From: Meconema thalassinum
Lineage: Eukaryota > Arthropoda > Insecta > Orthoptera > Tettigoniidae
Assembly (NCBI GenBank): GCA_946902985.2
Contig: OX336392.1
Span: 466,452,693-466,516,692 of the forward strand
Reading direction: 5' to 3'
DNA length: 64,000 bases
The notes under the pieces were generated by a model. That model was given only the letters and a program-made list of their open reading frames with translations, was not told the origin of the DNA and searched no databases. Below, in pieces: positions 20,504 to 30,634 of this stretch. The position numbers were made by a program, and so were the translations under genes. Within the stretch, counting starts at the first letter, position 1. Each line of letters opens with the position of its first letter.

Positions 20504-22500
20504 CAGGATTATTAGTCATTATTACAAAGGGAATTTTGACTATTTTCAGTAGAGTAGAAAATCGTATCGTCTTGTTCCGTGCTCCTATAGAGCTTACATT
20601 TTCTTTCGATCTTTCATTTGCCATTGGACGCGCCACTGGCGTATGTTTATGCATTACCATTTTCTGGTTTAGTAGTCAGGTATTGGAAGCAATGGGAACT
20701 GTGTACAACAATTTTAGTTGCATGTAACTAAGCAAATTATTGTTGTTAAGAGAACGTAAAATGCACCAAGAATATGATCTTCAGCTGTGTGCAGTGAGAA
20801 AGCTCTGCATGTGTTCATTCCTTATGTATTAATGACGCGAAATGTTAGCTAACGTTGTGCCACATACAACACTTGTAGTCTCTAAATGTTGCCCATTTTC
20901 CCGTAAATTACAGCAGTTGTTGTTTGAATTGCTTATAAGATCGTGACAGAGAAAGTGTTTCTCCAATTGGATGATAGTATTTAACTGTATGCACGTCGTG
21001 TAATCTTGGCGAGGTGTATTTTTTTCACGGAGCAACTTTACACCGTAGTAGGCACGCAGATTTTTGTATTTAGTTTTCTGGCATCTTGTTTTAAATTATT
21101 GACTAACATATTTCTAAATGCAGACAATCCATACCTCCATTAGGATTCGGGTTCCATAATTCATGCAAAATGAGGTCCGTTCGTTTGTGAAATTGAGGTC
21201 ATAACCCCCCTACCCTTTCAGTGATTACCGTATGGTACTTTACGTAGACTAGGGTGAAGATGTAAATGAGCATTTAAAAAATAATTGTCGCCAGTTGTTT
21301 GGTTTATTAACTTACGGTAATATTTTCCATAGATACTGAAAACTAGGCACGGTTGGATTTTAAGGTGGAACCGCATGTGCTATCAAATATAGCTTTCTTG
21401 AAATACCTGGAATATGTATAGAATTATAAACTGATTTTTGGTTAAATGAGTGTTGAAGATAGGCTATTATAATTATAATGATTAAATAAATATTAAAGAA
21501 GAAACGATGCGTTAGTAAATATTAGGCCTACCGGTACGGCGAATAGCCTATAACTCGTAGCTTCCGTCACAATTTAGCATTTAAACGGGTCACGTTAATG
21601 CATAATATACTAATATAACAACCGGATAGCAAATTATAATAATATTCTCACATATAACATATTTAATTTGCACCAACTTAAATATTGTAGTCTAAGAAAT
21701 GCCGTTTGAAATGTGCAAATCGCACACTTTGTAGGCAAGCTGTTTGTTATGGTCGTCTCTGATGCGAAGTTTTACTAATTACTCTTTTAGGAGACACTTG
21801 TCTTTGGAATATTCATGAAAGGCCAACCCTCCAGTTCTTATTTCATAAGCTGAACGCCTAAAAACAAAACCACTATCCGAAATAATAAAGAAGATATCGC
21901 GAACGAACGATTCACTGCCAATGAAAATCAAATGGAGATTCGCGGACCGGAAGTTCCCTATGCATAAGCTTCCGTGTCATTTGAACTCGTGGAAGCTCTA
22001 TTGGCAACTCAAACTAACACTTGGGGCGCTGCGGTCGGTCTGGATAAGTAGGGTAAAATATACTCAATAACACGCGTTTGATATGGAACACTTTTTATTT
22101 TTCGGTTATAATCAGTAAATGTGGTCCCTAAAATAATGACAGTGTTATTTTCAATTGTATATATGTATAACTGTGCGATACACATGATCTAATTTGTGTG
22201 TTCCACTGGATTTTATGAGTCAATTGCATATTATCAAGCATAGGTTGTCTGCTGGTATTTGTTTATGTGCAGTTCGAGTCATTGCGCTGTTACGTTTAAA
22301 AGCTATATTTGAGTTTGCTCACTGTACCGTAGACCCTAGAAATTATTTGCTGCTTGGTAGGGCGAAGGGATGAGTTTAACTTGTATTAAAACTCGGGGTA
22401 GACAGGAATTGCTTGATTCCTGCGAAGTCAAATTAGGCCTATGTGACTCGTAGTGGAATGGCTCGGATATTTCAGAACGAGGTGATGGCGGTTGGTAGGG
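20504..22500. other. Non-coding interior of hAT-2
   Basis: AT-rich sequence with no open frame I can assign and no clear repeat beyond short AT tracts. Nothing further seen. Confidence 0.5.
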
Positions 22501-22845
22501 TTATTGGAAATGAACTAGGGTGCGGGGAAGGATACCTGACTGATGAAGCTTGGCTGTCCTCGGCTGGCGTAGGATTGGCTGTCTTGGTACGGCTTGGCTC
22601 GGCGAGACTGTGCTTGGCTGTCTAGGTGCGGCTTGGTTCGGCGTATGTAAACAACCCGTCCTGTCGTCAGTGAGTGTAGTGGTGAGTGGTCCAACCCGCT
22701 TTTGTTGCCCGTATTTATTTGGTATCGTCACATTTCGGCTATTGCTATTTGCATCTTTTGGAAAGTGATGAAAACGTATATCCGCAGCCCTCTTATACAT
22801 CGACTTACAGCCGTAAACTGAGCAATATACTTTGCTTTTACTCAT
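22501..22845 (-). pseudogene. THAP-domain-like fragment with a PRQP-repeat tail
   Basis: The frame begins MSKSKVYCSVYGCKSMYK and continues RAADIRFHHFPKD. This fits the first half of a C2CH THAP DNA-binding domain (Cys-x4-Cys, then FHHFPKD). The sequence then diverges into a low-complexity Pro/Gln/Arg-rich stretch (AAPRQP, AVPRQPILRQP) encoded by degenerate cttggctgt/cggcttgg repeats at about 22545-22645. It may be an N-terminal exon of a transposon-derived THAP gene. The second half of the domain is not visible. Confidence 0.45.
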
Positions 22846-23438
22846 TTTGCACTCTTATCAACGAGTAAAACTTATTACTTATGTATAAACACGAAGAATT
22901 TACCACGATCTGCTTACCAATACAAGAAACCATACACAAACAGTCACCACGTGACAAATGTACCCTACTTGGTAAGTTTCTAATTTTTACCGCTAGATGT
23001 CATATCAGATAGCTGGAGTTGCCAATACGGTTACGGTAACATACAATTCAGTCACTTCCCGTAAACATTTATTATGTGACACTTCTATTCTCCACTCTCT
23101 CAACCCTCCTCAGTAAAACATTCATTTACATCAGCTCTCCTCACATAAACGGTATCTGCGAGAGAATTCACTCGCGCGCGCGCGCTTTGCTCACGCTACG
23201 GATTATACCTAAATCTCGCCATAACCCGTGGGCTGCGGTAGTATTTCCAAAAATGCAGTTACACTTACGCCAGAAAATCTTGATTCGCGCTTTAAGATTC
23301 ATTTTCCAGCCATTCGGTATGCGAACTCGAAGTCTTAGAGAGTTCTAAAATATACGGGAATTTGGTGGATTTTCGTACGGGAAGTACGGGAATTATACGG
23401 GAATTTGAAAAAAGGTCATCGCTCGACACCCTGGAGGT

Positions 23439-23743
23439 GCAGCAGAAATAATATCTTGTGGTGATCCAGCATACTTCCTCAGCAGACATTCTTTAATAAT
23501 ATTCTGTACGGTTTGAAGGGGAGCTCCGCAGTCATAGGCAGGAGAATGATGAAGTCCTCATTTATGTAGCAAGGCGTTAAATCTGGCGTGAACTGTTCTT
23601 AGGCGATTTAACTTTTCCCACTGGTTTCTCTTCAGGTTAAATCCCGGAAGTCTTATAGTAGGATCTAGAGTACCTTGATGTTTCACGGGAGACGACTTCC
23701 AGTTTTGGCGCCATTGTTCCGTGGAATTAATGTCAGGTATGTT
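23439..23743 (-). pseudogene. Jockey-type ORF2 C-terminal fragment
   Basis: The minus-strand frame reads EQWRQNWKSSPV, then LNRLRTVHARFNALLHK, a stop in place of Trp, and AYDCGAPLQTVQNIIKECLL. This Cys-containing tail is characteristic of Jockey-clade ORF2 proteins (LNRLRT...CDCGA.QT..HI). It is the 5' part of the truncated insertion described at 16750-23743. Confidence 0.8.
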
Positions 23744-26245
23744 ATTCCTAAGGTGATCTACCCCTTGGGAACAGTCTGTTCATGAGATCTGATTGCAACC
23801 AGAACCGACGGGGGGGATTTTAAACTGGTTAAATCCATTATGCTTTCTCGCCACATAGAAGGTGGCTATGGTCAGTTTGGGAAAGGGCAAAAAAAAGGAA
23901 CGGTTGCTTGTTGGTCAAGACAAGAACTGCTGAGCAATTTGACGAACTTAATAAATCTCACAACATTGGCGATATCCCCGTCAAAATGGAAAATCACAAG
24001 TCTCTGTATCAGGTCCGAGGAGTTATCTTCCATCGAGACCTGATTCTGAACACTGACGAGGAGCTCAGAGGATATGCAGCACCGTCCCGTGACCGATGTC
24101 CGGCGCACTATGCGCAAGATCGAGGAAGAGGGTGTTTTCATCATTTCCTTTAGGCTTTCAGTGCTCCCGGATATGGTCAAAGACACAAGTTACCGTTGTG
24201 ACGTATGACCCTACAGTATGAGGTATTACAACTGCCAGAAGTTTGGGTACATGTTATCTTGTTGTTTGAACTATGCAATCTGTGGAACATGCGGTAAGGT
24301 ACCCCACAAAGTGGAGCAGTGCGCAAAGCCATAAATGCAGGAGATCAAAACCCTGGATGGTCTCGCCTACCAGGAGGCCCGCAAAAATTACTATAGTACG
24401 AATGGTCCCGTTCCTCAGTTTGACTACAGTGTAATAATACCTGGCTTAATTCTGTCCACCTCATCTTTTGTTCCAGCTGTGAAATCTCCAGTTGTCTCAT
24501 CCTAACCAGTTACCAGCAACTAAGTTTCACGTCAAAAGCCCGAAGGTGCCACCAAGAAGTCTACGCAGAATAAGGCTGCTCCACCGGCACAGCATGGGGG
24601 AAGTCCAGGATTTTCTCACTGCCCAAACGGTTGGCGAGAGCTGCTCTTAAGCCTGCGTTGGCAGCATCGTCGACCAGATTGTACAAGAGGCGGGGAAGAA
24701 GGGAGAGCGCACCACAGTTTCCTCACTCCTCCGAAAAAGGGGAAAGTATTCACCCTACCAGCTGCAGATGCATCTTTCTGCACCCTCCCCACGGAGGTCC
24801 CGGATTTATTCTGCTGGGTCGACCCACTTCACGGCCTTGAATGAGGACATGGAAGTTGTGATGATCAGACATAGGATAAGATGTAGCTTGCTGCTCCAAC
24901 ATTTTCCTTAGTTTTAAATTTCATGCAATGGCACTGGTACAGTGGAATTGCGATAGTTTGTGACAGTCATTTTACTGAGCTTCGTCAGCTCTTAGCACGA
25001 TACACAATGAGTACAGTCTCTCTACAGGAAACTAATCTCAGCCTGACCATCAGACGGTTATGATACTCTAAAGCGCGAACAGATGCCGACCGGGCCACCG
25101 GGTGCTTTTGCACTTTAATTTGCTCTGACTGCTATGGTGAAGAATTTCCGTTAACTACTCCTCTTGAATCAATTTCAGTTCGCGTTAAATTGCCTGTTAC
25201 GATGACTGTGACTTGTATCTTCTACCGAACCAGCTCCTTGATATTAACGATGTCTTTGATCTTGTAGATAAACTTCCAGCCCCTTTCCTCTTCGTGGGTG
25301 ATTTCAACGCCCATCACCCATAATGGGGATTCCCCCAGCGGAAGGGACATGGAGGCCTGGAATTATCTTTGTTAGATACGGCAGAAGCCACCTATTTTAG
25401 CTTAGTGCACAGCACGTTTTCACACATCCTAGTGTGTTTAGCCATGCGCTACTTCCCCTTTTCGGGTGGTACGTACACGACCTCTGTGACAGTGATCGTT
25501 CCTACTCTTCTTAACCAAAGAAGTTCCACAGTCTTTGGGTACTTAAGAGGGCAAATTGGCTATCGTTTATAGAACGTGCTGTGTTCGATCATCTGTTGTG
25601 CCGGAACGTTGATGTGAGGTACAGTACATCACTGACGTGTTTCTTGCTGCTGCCGAGGCATCCCATCTCATCTTTTTTTGGGACTCCTCATCGCAAACTC
25701 GTCCCCTGGTGAACTGTGGATATTGCTGCGGCAATAAGGTACCATCGGATTCTTATCCACCAGAGTAAGAAACAATCATGGGAACGGTATTTGTTGTATA
25801 TTATGGCACATACCCCCTCCTCTCAAATGTGGACTAAACTACGACTCATTTCTGTAATTTAGACATCAAGTACTGTACTGTGAATTTCCATTGATAATGA
25901 CTTGGTTACAGATCCTTATCGCGTTGGAAACCTTTCTACCATATTTTGCGTATATATCCAGTTCCCTGTTGTCGTGGCATTGAATTGCGAGGCTGCACGT
26001 TCCCACTTCCGTTTTGCCACCTGCACTTCAGAGGAGTATAACGTGCCCTTCACGGAGTGGGAACTCCGAGGAGCACTGGCGCTCTGCAAGTACACGTCTC
26101 CCGACCCGAATAATATTCACAATCAGATGCTGAAACACCTTAACGATCAGAGCATACTTTATTTCATCAGGGTGTTTAATCGTATCTGGAAGGTGTTTTT
26201 CCAATGCAGTGGCATGAAGCTATAATTATCCCTATCCTAAAAACA
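23744..26245 (+). pseudogene. I-type LINE copy A: ORF1 and ORF2 remnants
   Basis: Resumes at the ORF1 position where 16738 stopped. ORF1 blocks: LSRHIEGGYGQFGK and VIFHRDLILNTDEELRG, then zinc knuckles near 24219-24330 that still contain NCQKFG and CGTCGKVPHK. ORF2 starts at 24928 (MALVQWNC). The endonuclease is visible as VGDFNAHHP at about 25290. The last block is YNVPFTEWELRGALALCKY (about 26040-26100). It ends abruptly near 26245 in the RT domain, where it is joined to another LINE in opposite orientation. Many frameshifts; the oldest copy in the window. Confidence 0.85.
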
Positions 26246-27024
26246 GATGATCATCATCTTGCACAGTTTCCAGCCACTGGCCGGGTCTGTTTGGAACATA
26301 AGCCCCTCCATAGTCTTGTCCTCCCACCATCTCTCCGTCACCACCTTAGTCCAGTCTTCTCCTTTCTTTCACAAACAGTCCTCCACACCCTTCTCTTGGT
26401 CTTTTTCCCCTCTATTTTCATCTCGTGTATCTTCCTGGGTATCCTCCTCCCATCCATTCGCTTAACATGCCCGTACCATTTAAGCCTTGCTTCCTCCATC
26501 CTATCCTGTAATGCTCCCTCCTTGACTACTTCTCTGATTTTCTCATTTCTTAACCTGTCCACCTTTGTCACTTCAATACTGTTTCTCAAGCATTTCATCT
26601 AACTAGCCTGTATTCTGCTTCGCTCCCTTCCTTTCATAAACCAGGACTTTGGGCATACGTCGGGATTGGAACGTAGTACGTCCTATATATGACCCTTTTG
26701 CTGTTTTGAGGGCATCCTTACTCCTTACCAGGATCCTAACACTTTTTCTGAATAATTCTACTTGCCTCCCCCACTCATTTATTTCTGTCGTTTCTTCCAT
26801 TTTCTTGTATCATGCTTCCCAGATACTTAAAACTCTCTAGTTTCCTCAATTCTTCCCCACTAATTGTTATCCCTGTTGTGTCTCTTTCCTTATTCCTGTT
26901 TGTGATCATCCACTCGCTTTCGCTTATGCCAAACTTCATGCCACATTCATTACTATTTCTTCCCATACATCCAACTCCTCCTGTAATTCCTCCTCCTTGT
27001 TTCCCCAGATCATCAAATCATCTG
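26246..27024 (-). pseudogene. LINE reverse-transcriptase C-terminal fragment (clade unassigned)
   Basis: Minus-strand blocks in order: FADDLMIWGNKEEELQEEL (27024 down), CGMKFGISESEWMITNR and KLESFKYLGSMIQENG (26775-26966), RSKDALKTAKG (26603-26800), then LKWYGHVKRMDGRRIPRK (26338-26598). The FADD box and the KYLGS and GHVKRM blocks are the palm, thumb and C-terminal landmarks of endonuclease-type LINEs common in arthropods (RTE/L1-like). A retroposon remnant cuts it immediately upstream of FADD. Confidence 0.75.
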
Positions 27025-27289
27025 CAAACTCCCCCAGGGGCTCACATCTAGTGGGACGTGGATTGGCGACCACGGGACCCCAGCTGAGTCCGGCATTGCT
27101 TCCACTTACTTGTGTCGGGCTCCTCTCCATCTTCTTTCCTGTCGACCTCCCTTGGTCACCTCTTGTTCTCTTCCGACCCCGGCGGTATTAGGTTATCCGA
27201 GGCCTAGGGAGTCTTTTCCTTTCCCGCCTTAATTGGCCGATAACCTAGATGTTAGGCCCCTTAAAACAACAATTATCATCATCATCTAT
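27025..27289 (+). mobile_element. 735-bp-class retroposon, internally deleted copy
   Basis: The head (caggggctcacatct to cgccttaattggcc) is fused directly to the terminal gataacctagatgttag, hairpin and atc tail. About 470 bp is missing. The junction falls on ggcc, which is present at both parental points. The flanks do not match as a TSD: the left flank is the LINE above and the right flank is the acidic-repeat frame. This may therefore be a recombinant of two copies. Confidence 0.85.
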
Positions 27290-28768
27290 TCTCTTTTCTT
27301 TCACATTTACATCGTAATTTCATTTTTCTTGCAATTTTCTTGACATTATACTCATACTTTCCATCATAATTTTTTTTCTTGCCACAGTATTCTTTGCCCG
27401 ATTTCCTAGCCTCCTTCCACTCGTTCACTTTCCATGTAGCGGGGTTCACTTGATGATGTTTCTTTCGTTTTCGACTAGGTGTAGTTACATTATTTACAAG
27501 CTGACAATCGCCGTCTATGAGTTCATTGGCATCAACTTCAGGTAGGTGTTCTTGTTCTGGACCAACAAAATTAGGATCCTCAGCTGAGTCATCAACTTCA
27601 GGTAAGTCTTCTTGGTCAGGAACAACAAAATCAGGATCATCTATAAGGCTTGACTCGCTTTGCGTGACCGGTAAGTCACCGTCCAGGAGCCCATTGGCAT
27701 CAACTAGGTCTTCTTGTTCTCGACCAACAAAATTAGGACCTTCAGCTGAGTCATCAACTTCAAGTCGGTGTTCTTGGCCAGGAACAACAAAATCAGGATC
27801 ATCTGCATGGCTTGAATCACTTGCCGGGACCGGTAAATCTTAATGCTCCAGATCATAAGGTAGAGATAAGGCTTCTTGATTGGGGAAAGTACAGTCAACT
27901 TAAGTTAAAGAGCCATATGTGTTGACAATAAAAGTGTTCTCAACATCCCCCAGGGGCTCACTTCTAGTGGGCGTGGGTTGGCGACCACGGGGCCCCAGCT
28001 GAGTCCGGCATTGCTTCCACTTACTTGTGCCGGGCTCCTCTCCGTCTTCTTTCCTGTCGACCTCACTTGGTCAACTCTTGTTCTCTTCCGACCCCGACGG
28101 TATTAGGGTATCCGAGGCCAAAGGGAGTCTCTTCCTTTCCCGCCTTAATTGGCCCTTGTCTGATCTTTTCTGACACCCTCCTTCTGTGAGGGGTCAGCCT
28201 TCTTTTTCTTTTCCTTTTACCTCCTGCCTTGTGCTCTAGGCCCTTAAGGAGGCAGGGTGTATGTAGCCCCACCACTTCTGGTGCACCGTAGATAATGCTA
28301 CGCCCTCAGGGGCTCACGGCTGGTGAGTTCGGGAGTTGGCGACCCCGAGGGATTCCTGAGCTGGGTCCGTTTTCCCTTTTTGTCCCTTACCTTTGGGGCG
28401 GACCCTCTCCTCTTTCACTTTCCTATCTGTCTTTCATGGCTCTCCTTCATTCCAAGTCCCTCAATCCGCCTTCTTCGAGGGTTGAGGGCATTTCTTTTCC
28501 TCCTGTCCTTTATTTGCCTTACTCTCCTTTAGTTTTCCATTTCTTCTTCTAGTGTATAAGTTAGTAGTTAGTTTTAGTTTTTAAGTTCGCTTTTCATTTT
28601 CATCTTCACGATCACCCAAACCATCAGGGGCCGATAACCTAGATGTTAGGCACCTTAAAACAACAATTATCATCATCATCATCATGTTCTCAACAACATT
28701 TAACTCACTGGTAAGTCTTTTCGGCCTAATATCAAAGCCATCTCCACTAATTTTCGCCCTCTTGACAT
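27290..28768 (-). pseudogene. Acidic-repeat protein frame (unknown), split by a retroposon
   Basis: Not recognised. On the minus strand a possible start at 28768 (MSRGRKLVEM) precedes, in another frame, DVKRAKISGDGFDIRPKRL, then the retroposon, then VENTFIVNTYGSL, a stop, FPNQEALSLPYDLEH, a stop, and an open run 27842-27290 with no early Met. That run has two tandem units of about 55 residues (DLPV...DDPDFVVP..E..EVDDSAE.PNFVG.EQE), a basic PSRKRKKHHQ segment, NPATWKVNEWKEARKSGKEY and a terminal CKC. The basic/Trp/Cys end resembles N-terminal regions of some insect transposase-like proteins. Two in-frame stops suggest a pseudogene. Confidence 0.5.
27946..28684 (+). mobile_element. 735-bp-class retroposon, copy 3 (11-bp TSD)
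   Basis: Full-length copy inserted in the acidic-repeat frame, with perfect flanking duplication tgttctcaaca (27935-27945, 28685-28695). The hairpin has one disrupted base in the 3' arm (ggcacc for ggcccc). Confidence 0.94.
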
Positions 28769-29617
28769 CCTAGAAAAGGACGAATGTTTTTGATATTTTA
28801 TCACAAAACTGGTTTGTCGTATTCTCCAATATAAATCGTGTACCGCAGCAGCTGTTTTCAGTAGCCTACTGGCAGGATTTATTGATATTAGGTAGGCCTA
28901 CAAGGCCAAAAAATGTTTATTCCCAAACAAGAAACCTAAATTAAACCAGGGTGGCAGTTATAAAGTCCGAAGAAGCTGGTTAGGTCAATATTATTTTGCC
29001 TTGTGCATCCAAATCTTACTTAGAATTTTAGCAACAAATCTGTTGCTAAAGATTTGTTTGAAAATATAAATATAACCAGTTTTCTATAAATTCACAAAGT
29101 GGAAATCTAGTAATGAAACTTGCTTTAAATTATAAAAAAGATCCTTGGATTAGCCAGTATTATTGATGCAACTGGGTTTTAGCAAAACTTTGAACTCCAT
29201 GGAAGACCAAACATAACCTTAAAAACTTAAGCATGCAAATCTCTTAACTCCAGACTCCTAAAAACAGCACAGTTTAAAGCATTTTAAACGTGGAAATTCC
29301 CTTACGACTGTACTAAACATGATTCTTAGTACTTACGTTTTTAAATAACAAGATTCCTTAACCTACAAAGAAATAAATGACACTAAACATTCTGAAATAA
29401 GAAGAGCTCTACAGGTACTTAATTGTATATACCAAAACAATGGTGGTTAGGGAGTTACTAGGTTTACCAACTGCAAAAAAATGAACACAAGAGTTAAGAG
29501 GTTTGCTTGATGTTAAATAATTAATTTAAAAAAAAATTGAGTTACGAGGTTTGCAGCAAGCCAAAGACTTTTTTTGTTTAACAGGTTGGCATCAAAAGGT
29601 CTCTTCTTCTTAAGTAT
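28769..29617. other. AT-rich stretch without recognisable features
   Basis: No open frame or repeat that I can assign. Low-complexity AT-rich DNA with scattered stops in all frames. Confidence 0.5.
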
Positions 29618-30634
29618 TCAATCCTTGGATTGGTCTGCGGCAGTTCTCCAGTCGGCTCTATTTATAGCTTTCCTCTTCATCTGTTCATAGTTTCTGCATC
29701 CTACATCAGACATGATTTGCTGTACATATTGTAGGCGTGGTCTTCCTCGACATCTTTTGCCTTCAACCATTCCCTCCAATACCGTTTTCAGCAGGCTATC
29801 GTGTCTCAAAATATGTCCTATCAGTCTAGTCCTCCTCCTCTTTATGCTTTTCCATAAGGTATAATTTTCCTCCACCTTTTTAAATACTTCAGCATTCGTT
29901 ATTTTTTCTGTCCAGCTAATTTTTAGCATTCTTCTATAACACCATTGTTCAAAAGAATTTATCCTCCTTTTTTCTTCTTTTCCAATTGTCCACGTTTCGC
30001 AACCATAAAGGGCAATACTCCTAACATACGCTTTAATAATCGTTTTCTGGTTTTAAGATTAATAGAGTTTGTTGTGAATAAACGTTTCTTTTTGTGAAAT
30101 GCTAATTTGGCTTGTAAAATTCTACATTTGATTTCTTTCTTGCTTCTTCCATCTTTGGTAATTTTGCTTCCGAGATATTTAAATTCTTGAACATTTTCTA
30201 GTGTTTTGTTGCCCACCACTAATTTCATACTTGAGTCTGCCTTTTTATCGCAGACCATAACTTTCGTCTTTGACTTATTTATTTTCATCTTGTATTCCTT
30301 AGCCATGCCTAAAATGTGGAGTTACGAGGTTTGCTAATTAGGGTAGCGATATGCTTTTTCAATGCCCAGGAAGGCCATCAGTAGATCTATTCCATATTCA
30401 TAATGTTTTTCCTGCAACTGTCCTACAGCAAAAATTAGATCTACTGTGGATCTTCCTGCTCAGAAGCCATGTTGTTCTCCTCTCATCCTACCTTCTAATT
30501 TTGCCAAAAATCTATTTTCCAAAACTTTCTGAAATATCTTCGCATAATGGCTCATCATTGTAATCCCCCGATAATTCTTGCACTCATTTCTGCTACTTTT
30601 CTTGAAGATTGGGACAATTAGTCCCTTCTTCCGG
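29618..30634 (-). pseudogene. LINE reverse-transcriptase remnant, internally deleted
   Basis: Minus-strand blocks: KKGLIVPIFKKSSRNECKNY and MMSHYAKIFQKVLENRFLAK (30460-30634), HGF and a stop then AGRSTVDLIFAVGQLQEK, then a jump to KINKSKTKVMVC and EFKYLGSKITKDGRSKKEI (29959-30306), then RRRTRLIGHILRHD and GKRCRGRPRLQYVQQIM (29618-29929). The YADD core and its surroundings are missing between 30380 and 30310, so there is an internal deletion. The endonuclease-type LINE architecture is clear, the clade is not. The 5' side is cut by the retroposon array at 30635. Confidence 0.75.

Larger units (their letters stand above)
16933..23433. mobile_element. hAT-2: DNA transposon with CAGGGTGTCGAGCGAT TIRs
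   Basis: Perfect 16-bp TIRs (16933-16948 and inverted at 23418-23433) flanked by gaggt (16928-16932, 23434-23438). Subterminal tacgggaa-type motifs recur at both ends (about 16950-17030 and 23350-23400). The interior contains a hAT-like transposase C-terminus (+), a 735-bp-class retroposon, a tRNA-derived SINE and a THAP-like fragment. The 5-bp duplication is shorter than the usual 8 bp of hAT, so the superfamily rests on the transposase fragment. Confidence 0.85.
16750..23743 (-). mobile_element. 5'-truncated Jockey-type LINE fragment, split by hAT-2
   Basis: The insert in LINE A is bounded by the imperfect 11-bp duplication att(a/c)ctaaggt (16739-16749, 23744-23754). Its 3' end, with a ttatttattta tail as read on the + strand, is at 16750 and its truncated 5' end at 23743. 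The retained LINE sequence is 16750-16932 plus 23434-23743, about 490 bp. The rest is hAT-2 and its own insertions. Confidence 0.7.

Noticed and set aside
23179..23190. Z-DNA-forming cgcgcgcgcgcg tract as a regulatory site
   Set aside because: A 12-nt alternating tract near the hAT-2 end, with nothing else to indicate regulation.
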